A DNA stretch of 64,000 nucleotides from Nocardioides seonyuensis (GTDB lineage: Bacteria > Actinomycetota > Actinomycetes > Propionibacteriales > Nocardioidaceae), in NCBI RefSeq assembly GCF_004683965.1, contig NZ_CP038436.1:744001-808000 (forward strand). The letters are read 5' to 3'. Below, piece after piece: positions 44,644 through 54,011 of this stretch (positions are counted from its first letter, which is position 1; each line of letters starts with the position of its first letter). A program made the translations under genes and the position numbers. The notes under the pieces were generated by a model that did not search any database, had not been told where the DNA came from, and saw only the letters and a list, made by a program, of their open reading frames with translations.

Positions 44644-46005
44644 ACCTCCTCCACCACCATCGCCGCCCCGGTGCCCGGGCGTCCGGTGCTGGACGGGCTC
44701 AGCAGAACCCAGCTGATGGCTCACGCCGCCGAGGTCGAGCAGCTCTCCCGGCAGGTCGAGGTCGCCCGCCTCGAGGTCGCGCTGGAGTGGTCGATCACCC
44801 ACCCGGTGGTCGAGACGTCGTCCTCGGTCCTGGAAGCACCCGACCACCCCGGCGGGGCGGGCACGCCGGAGGTGGCCGCGTTCGCGACCGACACCCTCGC
44901 CGTCGCCATGAGCATCGCTCCGGCCGCCTCCTCCCGGCTGGTCGCCGACGCGCTCGACCTGTCGTTCCGCCTCCCCCTGCTGTGGGACCTCACCCGTGAG
45001 CTGAGGATCCCCGCCGCCCGGGCCCGCAGAGTCGCCGGCGCCACCCGCGACCTGTCCGCGGAGGGTGCCCGCTGGGTCGACCGTCAGGTCGCCGCCGCAT
45101 CCGGGCGAGTGTCCTCGGCTCAGCTCGACCGGATCGTCGCCCACGCCACCGCCCAGTTCGACCCCGACGCCCTCAAGAACCGTCAGGACCGGGCACGCGA
45201 GACCTGGGGAGTCGACCTCGACCACCCGTCGCCCGGTGACTTCGCCGGCACCTCCACGCTGACCGCCCGCGGCGACTCACTCGACCTGGCCTGCTTCCAC
45301 GACGTCGTCAACGCCGAGGCCGACACCCTCGCCGCGCTCGGTGACACCGACACCCTCGGCCAGCGGCAGGCCAAGGCCCTCGGCGTGATCGCCGCCCAGC
45401 AGGCCGCCCTCGACCTCACCGGGCTCATCGCCGGCGAGCAGTCCGACGACGACCGTGCGGATGTCCGGGCCAAGGCGCTCACCCGGGCCGACGCCAAGGT
45501 CAAGCTCTTCCTCCACGCCTCCCTGCCCGACCTGCTGACCCGCGGACACGACGACCTGGTCGGCACCGCCGACACCCTCGGCCCCACCACGCTCGCCAAG
45601 CTCAAGGACTGGGTCGGCCACTCCCGCGTCACCATCACCCCCGTCCTCCACGTCGCCAGTGACGACACCTGGACCATCGACCGGCACGACCCGCCACCCC
45701 GGATGGCCGAGACGGTCCGGCTGCGCGACGAGACCTGCGTCTTCCCGCGCTGTGGCCGTCACGCCCGATGCTGCGACCTCGACCACATCACGCCGTACGA
45801 CACCGGCCCACCAGACGACACCGGACCGCCCACCGAGTCAGGCGGCACGACCGCCGCCAACCTCGCGCCCCTGTGCCGGCGCCACCACCGGGCCAAGACC
45901 TCAGGTGCCTGGTCCTACCAACGCCTCGCACCCGGCACCTACCTCTGGACCGGCCCCGCCGGACTCACCACCCTCGTCACGCCCGACGCCCTCATCGACC
46001 TCTGA
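44641..46005 (+). CDS. DUF222 / HNH endonuclease family protein (intact)
   Basis: 454 residues, uninterrupted. The helical DUF222 region spans about 20-350 (SRTQLMAHAAEVEQLSRQVE, LRIPAARARRVAGATRDLS). The HNH nuclease domain is at about 360-430: CVFPRCGRHARCCDLDHITP, then NLAPLCRRHHRAKT. Length and order equal the family norm, so this copy is the reference for the broken paralogue at 22 kb, with which it shares the 30-nt leader but not the flanking inverted repeats. The family is widely multi-copy in actinobacteria and biological function is not established. It lies in the interval between glmS and glmM. Confidence 0.9.
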   Translation: MTSSTTIAAPVPGRPVLDGLSRTQLMAHAAEVEQLSRQVEVARLEVALEWSITHPVVETSSSVLEAPDHPGGAGTPEVAAFATDTLAVAMSIAPAASSRLVADALDLSFRLPLLWDLTRELRIPAARARRVAGATRDLSAEGARWVDRQVAAASGRVSSAQLDRIVAHATAQFDPDALKNRQDRARETWGVDLDHPSPGDFAGTSTLTARGDSLDLACFHDVVNAEADTLAALGDTDTLGQRQAKALGVIAAQQAALDLTGLIAGEQSDDDRADVRAKALTRADAKVKLFLHASLPDLLTRGHDDLVGTADTLGPTTLAKLKDWVGHSRVTITPVLHVASDDTWTIDRHDPPPRMAETVRLRDETCVFPRCGRHARCCDLDHITPYDTGPPDDTGPPTESGGTTAANLAPLCRRHHRAKTSGAWSYQRLAPGTYLWTGPAGLTTLVTPDALIDL

Positions 46006-46065
46006 CGGGACGTGCGGCGTGGGGACCTCCGCGACCCGAACAGCCGATGTGCGAGCCTCGCCGCG

Positions 46066-46353
46066 TCAGGGAGAGTCGCGGTACAGCGGCGCGGCGTCTC
46101 CGTAGGCGACCCGGCGTACAGCGTCCGACATTGCTTCCATGAGGGCTTGGGCCGCGTCGCCAGAGCATCCCGCGGTGAGCTCGGTCTCCTCGTCGACCTC
46201 GCACGCCACGCACCAGGCTTGATCCTCTGGCCAGACGAGGTGTGGCTCCTGGTATGTCTGCGGGTAGCCCCACGCCAGGCCCGAAGCGTCTCGCAGCACG
46301 CTGACCGGTCCAGTGAAGAGCAGCATCTCCCGGTGGGGGATGTGAACACGCAT
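46066..46353 (-). CDS. Small hypothetical protein
   Basis: 95 residues from ATG 46353 (MRVHIPHREMLLFTGPVSVL). The segment HLVWPEDQAWCVACEVDEET has the W-P-x-D-x-A-W-C-V-A pattern I associate with an uncharacterised actinobacterial family of about 150-200 residues, followed by TELTAGCSGDAAQAL. The frame stays open to 46482, so the true start may lie upstream; no ribosome binding site decides it. Function unknown. Confidence 0.6.
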   Translation of the reverse strand: MRVHIPHREMLLFTGPVSVLRDASGLAWGYPQTYQEPHLVWPEDQAWCVACEVDEETELTAGCSGDAAQALMEAMSDAVRRVAYGDAAPLYRDSP

Positions 46354-46488
46354 TGCAGAGGGAACAGGATGGCTGCTGGTCCAGCCGGCCACGGCGAGCC
46401 TGCGACGCAGCACACACCGCAGTCCCGCGCATGGTCTCCATGACGTCGGGGTACGACGCTCGCGCTGCGCCCACCGGTGCACACGCTC

Positions 46489-46510
46489 AAGACGATGGGC
46501 ACATCGTTTT
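46489..46510 (+). promoter_or_regulatory. Small hairpin upstream of two tiny ORFs
   Basis: AAGACGATG and CATCGTTTT pair (one G-U) around a GGCA loop, followed by C. It could be a weak terminator or a 5' leader structure for the small ORFs. Confidence 0.3.
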
Positions 46511-46537
46511 CTCGCGAGTCATTCACAGGAGACACCG

Positions 46538-46675
46538 ATGTCGACCATGAACGCCGACACCCGCCTCACCACGACCCGACGCGTCAACACCGAGGCAACG
46601 TCGTACGGAATCGCTGGACTCCTCGCCCGTGCCGTCGTCGCGGTGGCCGCGCTCATCGCGGGGGCCGGCCGATGA
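46538..46675 (+). CDS. Small ORF 1 (45 aa), possible membrane peptide
   Basis: Starts MSTMNADTRLTTTRR with a good ribosome binding site (CAGGAG, 7 nt before ATG) and ends in a hydrophobic helix (GIAGLLARAVVAVAALIAGA). The basic N-terminal part and C-terminal helix suggest a tail-anchored membrane peptide. Its stop overlaps the start of the next small ORF (ATGA). Function unknown. Confidence 0.5.
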   Translation: MSTMNADTRLTTTRRVNTEATSYGIAGLLARAVVAVAALIAGAGR

Positions 46676-46776
46676 CGCCGCTGCACCTTCGGTCGCTGGC
46701 ACAGGTGTTCGGCGTGCTCAGTGTCGCCGTGGCCCACGCCGCGGTGGGACGACGGCCGGCCCGAGACAGGGCTTAG
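46672..46776 (+). CDS. Small ORF 2 (34 aa), coupled to small ORF 1
   Basis: MTPLHLRSLAQVFGVLSVAV then a basic end RRPARDRA. Begins in the ATGA overlap with ORF 1, so translation would be coupled. The centre is mildly hydrophobic. The frame is open upstream as well, but the overlap makes this start the natural one. Confidence 0.4.
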   Translation: MTPLHLRSLAQVFGVLSVAVAHAAVGRRPARDRA

Positions 46777-46792
46777 CGCTCGGACCGCTCGG

Positions 46793-48148
46793 TCAGGCGG
46801 GGTCGAGGGCGAGCTGGGCCTTCACGACGCCGGCCAGCCGGTCGGCGACGCCCTGCGCCACCTCGGCCGTCGGCGCCTCGACCATGACCCGCACGAGCGG
46901 CTCGGTGCCAGAGGGACGCAGCAGGATGCGCCCGGTGTCACCCAGCGTCGCCTCCTCCTCCGCGACCGCCGCGGCCAGCACGGCGTCGTCGTCGGCGCGG
47001 GACTTGTCGACGCCGGGGACGTTGACGAGCACCTGGGGCAGCCGGGTCATCACCGAGGCCAGGGACTGCAGCGACTGGCCGGTGCCGGCCATCCGCTCGA
47101 GCACCTTCAGGGCGGTGAGGATGCCGTCGCCGGTGGTGGCGTGGTCGCTGAGGATGACGTGGCCCGACTGCTCCCCGCCGAGGTTGTAGCCGGAGACCCT
47201 CATCGCCTCGAGGACGTACCGGTCGCCGACCTTGGTCTGGCGCACGCCGAGCCCTGCCTGCTTCATGGCGTTGACGAAGCCGAGGTTGCTCATCACTGTG
47301 GCGACCACGGTGTCCTTGACCAGCGCTCCCTCGTCGTGGAGGGCCAGCGCGAGGATGGCCAGGATCTGGTCGCCGTCGACGACCTCGCCCTCGTGGTCGA
47401 CGCCCAGGCAACGGTCGGAGTCGCCGTCGAGCCCGAACCCTGCGTCGGCGCCGTGTTCGATCACCGCAGCCTGCAGGGACTCCAGGTGGGTCGACCCGCA
47501 GTTGTCGTTGATGTTGAGGCCATCGGGCTCGGCGTGGATGGCGACGACCTCCGCGCCGGCGTCGCGCAGCGCCTTCGGGCCCACCACCGAGGCAGCACCC
47601 GCGGCGCAGTCGAGCACGACCTTGATCCCCGCCAGGGGACGGTGGATCGTGCCGACCAGGTGGGCGGCATAGTCGGCGACCGCAGCGTCGTACGACGTCA
47701 CGCGGCCGACGCCGCCGCCGGTCGGGCGCTGCCACTCCTCGCGCATGCGCTTCTCGATCGCCACCTCGATGGAGTCGTCGAGCTTCCTGCCACCACGCGC
47801 CAGGAACTTGATGCCGTTGTCGGGCATCGGGTTGTGGCTCGCCGAGAGCATCACGCCCAGGTCGGCGCCCAGGCTGTCGGTGAGGTGGGCGACGCCGGGG
47901 GTCGGGATCACACCCAGCAGCTGCACATCCACACCGGCAGAGGCGAGGCCCGCGACGACGGCGGCCTCCAGGAACTGGCCCGAAATGCGGGTGTCACGAC
48001 CGACCACCGCGCGGGGCCGGTGACCGGCGAACTCGCCGAGGTCGGCGAGCACATGGGCTGCTGCAACGGAGAGGTCCAGGGCCAGCTCCGCCGTGAGTGT
48101 GGCGTTCGCCAGGCCCCGGACCCCGTCCGTGCCGAAGAGTCGCGTCAT
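46793..48148 (-). CDS. glmM: Phosphoglucosamine mutase
   Basis: 451 residues. It opens [20 protein letters not shown]; the phospho-serine loop is [16 protein letters not shown] (Ser about 102), the metal loop [13 protein letters not shown], and the sugar loop GGEQSGHVI. It turns GlcN-6-P from GlmS into GlcN-1-P. The 117-codon extension upstream is rejected in favour of ATG 48148, 8 nt after TAGGCT. It lies downstream of rplM-rpsI in the usual order but behind a strong terminator, hence its own promoter. Confidence 0.97.
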   Translation of the reverse strand: MTRLFGTDGVRGLANATLTAELALDLSVAAAHVLADLGEFAGHRPRAVVGRDTRISGQFLEAAVVAGLASAGVDVQLLGVIPTPGVAHLTDSLGADLGVMLSASHNPMPDNGIKFLARGGRKLDDSIEVAIEKRMREEWQRPTGGGVGRVTSYDAAVADYAAHLVGTIHRPLAGIKVVLDCAAGAASVVGPKALRDAGAEVVAIHAEPDGLNINDNCGSTHLESLQAAVIEHGADAGFGLDGDSDRCLGVDHEGEVVDGDQILAILALALHDEGALVKDTVVATVMSNLGFVNAMKQAGLGVRQTKVGDRYVLEAMRVSGYNLGGEQSGHVILSDHATTGDGILTALKVLERMAGTGQSLQSLASVMTRLPQVLVNVPGVDKSRADDDAVLAAAVAEEEATLGDTGRILLRPSGTEPLVRVMVEAPTAEVAQGVADRLAGVVKAQLALDPA

Positions 48149-48557
48149 GGCCCGGCAGCCTACGGGAGCCACCGGGCCTTGACGCCCCCTGATCACTCCA
48201 AGCGGACGTCGGCCGGCCCCCGCGGAGCCGTCCGCCTTCGTGAGGTCACCCGGTGGCACCACCCCAAGCCACCGTGCGGCGTGGGCCAGTCCCGAGCCCA
48301 CTGTCCCGGTCGCATCCTGCCGAAGGTGCTGGCCCCCGTGACCACACCTCCGTCGACTCCCGCCGTCGCTCTCGACGCCACGCAGGCGCGAGGTGGAAGG
48401 CTCATGTGATTGCTCCGATGCATCCGGGCCGCACCCCCCGGTGCGGTTCACGACAAGGAAGCACTCGGGGGGACGTCCCCCGCGGCAGATTCGATGCATC
48501 TTCGATCAGTCTGCGCGAGACCTTGGCGGTTCCGCCCGGACTCGACGAAGAACCACG
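48149..48557. other. Intergenic region between glmM and rpsI
   Basis: About 410 bp with no convincing gene on either strand. It holds the glmM -10 box, short inverted repeats (GCACC/GGTGC around 48431-48444 and the palindrome GGGGGACGTCCCCC around 48469-48482) and a repeated GATGCATC. The hairpins might belong to an unrecognised RNA, but no known class is evident. Confidence 0.4.
48157..48162 (-). promoter_or_regulatory. -10 box of glmM
   Basis: TAGGCT on the minus strand, 8 nt before ATG 48148. Confidence 0.5.
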
Positions 48558-48593
48558 AAGGGCCCGAACCGTCCGGAGACGGTTCGGGCCCTT
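48558..48593 (-). terminator. Strong terminator of rplM-rpsI
   Basis: Perfect 16-bp stem AAGGGCCCGAACCGTC with its complement, loop CGGA, ending 12 nt after the rpsI stop. Runs of T are short, as usual at this GC content. Confidence 0.85.
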
Positions 48594-48605
48594 TCGGGAG
48601 ACGGA

Positions 48606-49130
48606 TCAGCGCTTGCTGAACTGCGAAGCCTTGCGGGCCTTCTTGAGACCAGCCTTCTTGCGCTCCACGACGCGGGCGTCGCGGGTGAGCAGGCCGGCCT
48701 TCTTGAGGATCGCGCGGTTGGCCTCGACGTCGACGTCGTTGAGCGCACGGGCCACGCCCAGGCGCAGCGCACCGGCCTGGCCGGCGATGCCGCCGCCGTG
48801 GATGCGGGCGATCACGTCGAAGCGACCCTCGAGCTGGAGCTCGGTGAACGGCTCGTTCGCGATCTGCTGGTGCAGCTTGTTGGGGAAGTAGTTCTCGAGC
48901 GTGCGGCCGTTGATGGTCCACTCGCCGGTGCCGGGGACGATGCGCACGCGGGCGACGGCCTCCTTGCGGCGACCGGTCGCACCGGCGGGCGCGATGGTGG
49001 CGGGGCGCAGCGGGGCGTCGGCCGACGGGGCGCTCTCGGAGGTGTAGGAGACACCCTCCTCGTTGGGAGCGAAGGTCTCCTCGGCCTCGGTGGCCTCACC
49101 CGGAGCGGTGGTAGCGGTGTTCTCAGTCAT
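48606..49130 (-). CDS. rpsI: 30S ribosomal protein S9
   Basis: 174 residues. The ribosomal domain starts near residue 52 ([17 protein letters not shown]) and ends with the canonical QFSKR tail that reaches the P-site tRNA. The first 50 or so residues are an acidic, low-complexity extension common in actinobacterial S9. [21 protein letters not shown] core ([16 protein letters not shown]) is intact. Second gene after rplM, 17 nt gap. Confidence 0.98.
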   Translation of the reverse strand: MTENTATTAPGEATEAEETFAPNEEGVSYTSESAPSADAPLRPATIAPAGATGRRKEAVARVRIVPGTGEWTINGRTLENYFPNKLHQQIANEPFTELQLEGRFDVIARIHGGGIAGQAGALRLGVARALNDVDVEANRAILKKAGLLTRDARVVERKKAGLKKARKASQFSKR

Positions 49131-49147
49131 GGTGGGTCCTCAGTCGC

Positions 49148-49591
49148 TTACTGGGAGATCTGCGTGATCTCGAAGGGAGTGGCCTGCTGGGCGATGTGCG
49201 GGTGCTCAGGACCGGCGTAGACCTTGAGCTTCTTCAGCATCTGGCGACCGAGCTTGTTCTTGGGCAGCATGCCCCACACGGCCTTCTCGATGGCCTTGCG
49301 CGCGTCCTTCTCGAGGAGCTCGCCGAACGGCGTGGCGGAGAGGCCGCCCGGGTAGCCGGAGTGGCGGTAGGCCATCTTGGTCGTCTTCTTCGAGCCCGAC
49401 AGCGCGACCTTGGACGCGTTGACGATGATCACGAAGTCGCCCATGTCCATGTGCGGGGCGAACTGCGGCTTGTGCTTGCCGCGGAGGAGGTTGGCGGTCT
49501 GGACGGCGAGGCGTCCCAGGACCACGTCGGTGGCGTCGATGACGAGCCACTCACGCTGGATGTCAGCGGGCTTGGGGCTGTACGTGCGCAC
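49148..49591 (-). CDS. rplM: 50S ribosomal protein L13
   Basis: 147 residues, full length: [20 protein letters not shown], then [20 protein letters not shown] and the C-terminal [13 protein letters not shown]. Starts with GTG. It is first of the rplM-rpsI pair, with a promoter about 150 nt upstream and hence a sizeable leader; I could not fit that leader to a known L13 autoregulatory structure. Confidence 0.98.
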   Translation of the reverse strand: MRTYSPKPADIQREWLVIDATDVVLGRLAVQTANLLRGKHKPQFAPHMDMGDFVIIVNASKVALSGSKKTTKMAYRHSGYPGGLSATPFGELLEKDARKAIEKAVWGMLPKNKLGRQMLKKLKVYAGPEHPHIAQQATPFEITQISQ

Positions 49592-49746
49592 GGCTATGTC
49601 CCGTTCTCGTTCGTGGTGCCCGGCGGGAGGCTTCCCGGCGGGTGGTGGTGCTGCGGCTTCTGACGAACACTGCCCGGTTTCTCTTCACCCGGGTCTGCAC
49701 CCTCGATCCGTGTGGGACCGGAGCGCGGCAGGAGTCGCGACAGGCA

Positions 49747-49776
49747 AGGTTACGCGCGGACGAGGAGCCCGGTCAA
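49747..49776 (-). promoter_or_regulatory. Promoter of rplM-rpsI
   Basis: On the minus strand TTGACC (49771-49776), 18 nt, TAACCT (49747-49752). Predicted transcription start near 49740, giving a 5' leader of about 150 nt. Confidence 0.65.
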
Positions 49777-49783
49777 AACGCGG

Positions 49784-52462
49784 TCATGACACGACGCTGG
49801 GGGTCTGCTCACGAGCGTGCATGACCCCGATGAAGTCGTCGACGGGGATAGGCCGGCCCACGTGGTAGCCCTGCGCGAAGTCCACTCCGAGGGTGTCCAC
49901 GACCTCGAGGGTCGCGGAGTCCGTGACGAACTCGGCCACCGTGGTCTTGCCGAGCTCGGTGGCCATCTGGGCCACCGAGGAGATGATGGCGCGGTTCATC
50001 GGGCTCCCCGCGCAGCCGTCGACGAACTGCCCGTCGATCTTCACCACGTCGAAGTGCAGGTTCTTGAAGTAGTAGAACGAGCCGAACCCGGCACCGAAGT
50101 CGTCCAGCGCGAACCTGCAGCCCAGCGGGCGGAGGCGCTCGATGAACTCGCGCGCCTCGTCGATGTGGCGCAGCGCCGCGGTCTCGGTGATCTCGAGCAC
50201 CAGACCTCGGGGATCGGCGCCGTGGAGCTCGAGCGCCGCACGGAGCTCGTCCTCGATGCTCAGCCCGTGCACCGACTTCGCCGACAGGTTGATCGAGAGG
50301 CGGAAACCGGGGTCGGTGGACTGAAGCGTGGCGAGCAGCTCCACCGCGCGCCGCACCACCCACCGGTCGAGCTGGACGATGGTCTCGGACCGCTCCGCGA
50401 CCGGCAGGAACTGGCCGGGCATGACGATCTCGCCGTCGTACCGCATGCGCAGCAGCGCCTCTGCCCCGGTGACTCGTCCCGTCGCGACGTCGAGGATCGG
50501 CTGGAGGTGCAGCTCGAAGTCGTCGCGGGCCAACGCGGTGTCGATGCGCTCGGCCCACATCATCCGGGCGCTTCCCTCGGGCTGGGCGTGGACGCGGCGA
50601 TCGAGCACTGCGACGCGGTTGCGACCGGCTTCCTTGGCGTCGTAGAGCATGGTGTCCGCGGTCGCGAGCAACGAGACGGTCGAGTCGTCCGGCTCGATGA
50701 CGACGCCGCCGACGCTGACCGTGACACGGCGCTGCACGCCGTCGAGCTGCGACATGTGCTCGCGGACCAGCGCGACGATGTCCTCGGCTGCGCGTTCCGC
50801 GACGCCCAGGTCGGCTTCTGGCAGGAGCACTGCGAACTCGTCGCCACCGAGACGGGCGAACACGTCGCCTTCCCGGAGCCGACCTCGCAGGGCGCGGGCC
50901 AGAAGCACGAGGAGCTGGTCGCCGACCCCGTGGCCGAGCGAGTCGTTGACGTCCTTGAAGTGGTCGAGGTCCAGCATCAGGACCGCGCCACCGGCGTCCT
51001 CACGCTTGAGGTGCAGCTGCAGCTCGTGCTGGAACTTGCGGCGGTTGGCCAGCCCGGTGAGCGGGTCGTGGTCGGCCAGGTAGGTCAGTCTCTCCTGGTA
51101 GCGGTGGCGCTCGGAGATGTCGACGACGTTGGTCAGGACAGCGTGCCGGCCCGGACCGTCGGCGTCGCGGAGCAGGGTGCTCGACAGGCTGACCACGCGC
51201 TGGCTGCCGTCGAGGGTGCGAAACGTCCAGATCGCCTCCTCGCGTGCGGAGGCGGCGTCGGCCACGACCGCCAGGATGTGCTGGTGCAGCGTGGCGTCGG
51301 CGTGGTCGTCGCCGAAGCTCGCGAGCTCGAGGCCGACCAGGTCCGACGCCCAGCTCCCCAGGAGGTCGCACAGCGCCGGGTTGACCTGGCGGATCACCCC
51401 GGAGGTGTCCAGGACGGCGACGCCGTGGGGCGCGTCCTGGAAGAGCCGCTCGGCGCGGTCGCGGGAGGTGGTGACGGCTTCCTCGCGGAGCTTGCTGCTC
51501 TCCAGCAGGACAGCGAGCCGGGCCGACACGGACCGCTCCTCCGAGTGGGTGAGGGCCAGGGCGAGACCGGCGACCACGACCATGATGTAGAAGACCTGGG
51601 AGATCAGCGCCCGGAAGGCCAGGTCGTCGAGGACGAGAAACGGGCCGAGGTCGTAGAGAGTCGCGGTGATGGCGACGGTGCCGGCGCCGATGGCGTGCAT
51701 GTGGACGGTCAGCGGCGTGAATCGCAGCGCTGCCCAGAACGTGAACACCAGCAGCAGGAACGCGAACGGGTGGCCCTGCGGGTGGATGAACACGAAGGCG
51801 TACAGGGAGGTCGACAGCACCGTGAGCACGGTGATCTCCACGCCCCGGACGCCCGAGGTCGAGACCATCGAGGCGCCCACCCGACGCAGTGCGACGAGTG
51901 TCGAGGGGCGGTCCTCCCCGATCGCCTCCCGCAGCAGGATCCCCAGCAACCCCACCACGAGGATGCCGGTGGTGTTGCGGCCCCACCAGACCAGGAAGTT
52001 CACAAGACTGCCGGAGTCGAGCGTCACCTCGAGGCCCACGACGCCGACCGCGGCTGCCAGGGCGCATGCCACGAGTGCGGCGGCGAAGAACGTGATGAGG
52101 TCGCCGACGCGCCGCAGCGGCTCATGGCCGCCGAACCCTCTCAGGTGCGGGAGCCACCGCCGGGAGAGCTCGACGAAGGCCACCGCCTGGCCCACGTTGC
52201 ACACCACCAGCACCAGGCTCAGGTCGGCGGGCGCTCCGGTGGTCACGTTGATCACGAAGCTGACGAGGCCCAGCACGGCCACGTCGACACGCCTCTGGGC
52301 GCGGTCGCCCGAGGCCAGCCACAGCACCGCGACCCCGGCAGCGGGCCACACCAGGGCGAGCCCCTGCCCGTCGATGGCGGTTCCCCGGCCGGCGAGCCCG
52401 GCGACCACGAAGGCGAGGGTCCACCCCGCCAGTCGCGCAAGCGAGCCCCGAGCCGTGGTCAT
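49784..52462 (-). CDS. MASE1-PAS-GGDEF-EAL cyclic-di-GMP protein
   Basis: 892 residues. Residues 1-310 are a membrane sensor of the MASE1 type with eight or so spans. A PAS domain follows (about 340-460, GVAVLDTSGVIRQVNPALCD), then GGDEF (ARLGGDEFAVLL near residue 538; YLADHDPLTGLANRR at its start) and EAL (VTGAEALLRMRYDGEI near 666, with DDFGAGFGSFYYFKNL and KIDGQFV). The catalytic motifs of both cyclase and phosphodiesterase look intact, so it could make or degrade c-di-GMP. CATACT lies 7 nt before ATG 52462. It is transcribed away from gltA. Confidence 0.92.
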   Translation of the reverse strand: MTTARGSLARLAGWTLAFVVAGLAGRGTAIDGQGLALVWPAAGVAVLWLASGDRAQRRVDVAVLGLVSFVINVTTGAPADLSLVLVVCNVGQAVAFVELSRRWLPHLRGFGGHEPLRRVGDLITFFAAALVACALAAAVGVVGLEVTLDSGSLVNFLVWWGRNTTGILVVGLLGILLREAIGEDRPSTLVALRRVGASMVSTSGVRGVEITVLTVLSTSLYAFVFIHPQGHPFAFLLLVFTFWAALRFTPLTVHMHAIGAGTVAITATLYDLGPFLVLDDLAFRALISQVFYIMVVVAGLALALTHSEERSVSARLAVLLESSKLREEAVTTSRDRAERLFQDAPHGVAVLDTSGVIRQVNPALCDLLGSWASDLVGLELASFGDDHADATLHQHILAVVADAASAREEAIWTFRTLDGSQRVVSLSSTLLRDADGPGRHAVLTNVVDISERHRYQERLTYLADHDPLTGLANRRKFQHELQLHLKREDAGGAVLMLDLDHFKDVNDSLGHGVGDQLLVLLARALRGRLREGDVFARLGGDEFAVLLPEADLGVAERAAEDIVALVREHMSQLDGVQRRVTVSVGGVVIEPDDSTVSLLATADTMLYDAKEAGRNRVAVLDRRVHAQPEGSARMMWAERIDTALARDDFELHLQPILDVATGRVTGAEALLRMRYDGEIVMPGQFLPVAERSETIVQLDRWVVRRAVELLATLQSTDPGFRLSINLSAKSVHGLSIEDELRAALELHGADPRGLVLEITETAALRHIDEAREFIERLRPLGCRFALDDFGAGFGSFYYFKNLHFDVVKIDGQFVDGCAGSPMNRAIISSVAQMATELGKTTVAEFVTDSATLEVVDTLGVDFAQGYHVGRPIPVDDFIGVMHAREQTPSVVS

Positions 52463-52469
52463 GGTCGAA

Positions 52470-52475
52470 AGTATG
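52470..52475 (-). promoter_or_regulatory. -10 box, leaderless start of the GGDEF-EAL gene
   Basis: CATACT on the minus strand, 7 nt before ATG 52462. Confidence 0.4.
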
Positions 52476-52579
52476 GGTGGGGTGGCACGTATATGCGGCG
52501 TTTTCGAGCAACTGGGTCACTCTCGTCTGGTAATACGAGACGCCCGTGGGACTCGGGTTCGCGCGTGAGGGGTCACGCG

Positions 52580-52585
52580 GATAGG
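52580..52585 (+). promoter_or_regulatory. Likely -10 box of gltA
   Basis: TAGGTT, about 38 nt before the GTG start; gltA has its own AGGAG site, so a leader of about 30 nt is expected. No good -35 seen. Confidence 0.35.
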
Positions 52586-52623
52586 TTGGAGGGAGACCCG
52601 ATGACCTCAAGGCAGGAGCCGAC

Positions 52624-53932
52624 GTGACCGACGTAGCGGCCAACTCCGACTCACTGACCGTCCGCGACAACCGGACCGGCCAGCAGTACGACATCGCGAT
52701 CACCGACAACACGATCGCGGCCAAGGACCTGGGACAGATCAAGGTGGCCGACGACGCCCCTGGCCTCGCCACCTACGACCCCGGATTCGTCAACACCGCC
52801 TCGTGCAGGTCGGCAGTGACCTACATCGACGGCGACAAGGGGATCCTCGAGTACCGCGGCTACCCGATCGAGCAGCTCGCCGAGAAGTCGAGCTTCCTCG
52901 AGGTCGCCTACCTGCTCATCCACGGCGACCTGCCGACCAAGGAGCAGCACGACGCCTGGGTGCACGAGATCACCTACCACACGTTCGTCCACGAGAACGT
53001 CAAGGGCTTCATGCACGGCTTCCGCTACGACGCCCACCCCATGGGCATGCTGATGGCCTCGGTGGGCGCCCTGTCGACGTTCTACCCCGACGCCCGGAAC
53101 ATCACCGACGCCGACAACCGCCACATGCAGATCGTCCGCATGATCGCGAAGATGCCGACCCTGGGTGCCTGGTCCTTCCGCCACGCGCAGGGCAAGCCGT
53201 TCATCTACCCCGACAACGACCTGAGCTACACCGCCAACTTCCTCTCGATGCTGTTCCGGATGAGCGAGAAGAAGTTCGCCGCCGACGAGCGCCTGGTCAA
53301 GGCCCTCGACGTGCTCTTCATCCTGCACGCCGACCACGAGCAGAACGCCTCCACCAACGCCGTCCGGTCGGTGGGCTCCACGCAGGTGGACCCCTACTCG
53401 GCCGTCTCGGCGGGCATCGGCGCGCTGTTCGGCCCGCTGCACGGCGGCGCCAACGAGGCGGTGCTGCGGATGCTGCGCCGCATCGGCACCAAGGAGAACA
53501 TCCCCTCCTTCATCGAGGGGGTCAAGGACGGCAACGAGAAGCTCATGGGCTTCGGCCACCGGGTCTACAAGAACTACGACCCGCGCGCGAAGATCATCAA
53601 GAAGTCCGCCGAGGACGTCTTCGAGGTGACCGGCACCAACCCGCTCCTCGACATCGCCAAGGAGCTGGAGAAGATCGCGCTGGAGGACGGAGTACTTCGT
53701 CAACCGCAAGCTCTACCCCAACGTCGACTTCTACTCCGGGCTGATCTACGAGGCCTTCCAGTTCCCGCCCGAGATGTTCACCGTGCTGTTCGCCATCGGC
53801 CGCACGCCGGGCTGGCTGGCCCAGTGGCTCGAGCTGGTCCAGGACAAGGAGCAGAAGATCGCCCGGCCCAAGCAGATCTACACCGGGCCCCGCGAGCTGA
53901 CCTTCACCCCGGCCGAGGAGCGCTGGGCCTGA
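52624..53932 (+). CDS. gltA: Citrate synthase, one-base frameshift in this sequence
   Basis: Condenses acetyl-CoA and oxaloacetate in the TCA cycle. GTG 52624 has CAGGAG upstream. The frame is normal through [13 protein letters not shown] and [14 protein letters not shown] (two catalytic histidines) to KIALED at about 53688. One extra G at 53689-53690 then shifts it: the expected [20 protein letters not shown], with the catalytic Asp in NVDFYSG, continues in the next frame to a TGA at 53930. The corrected protein is 435 residues, normal for type II citrate synthase. As given, translation would run on to 54015 without the active-site Asp. For so central an enzyme a base-calling error is the simplest reading. 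Confidence 0.9.
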
Positions 53933-54011
53933 CGGGAGTCGGGGCCACCTTCTTCACCTTGCCCAAGTTCTCTCTCAGGGAGCACACAGGGACGCCTCGC
54001 ACAGTGGAGGC

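Noticed and set aside
49592..49740. L13-type autoregulatory leader before rplM
   Set aside because: Only weak stems and a CCCGGCGGG direct repeat are present; I could not fold a known ribosomal leader.
49817..52627. 936-codon plus-strand ORF
   Set aside because: Antisense to the MASE1-PAS-GGDEF-EAL gene, which has complete catalytic motifs; long shadow frames are expected at this GC content.
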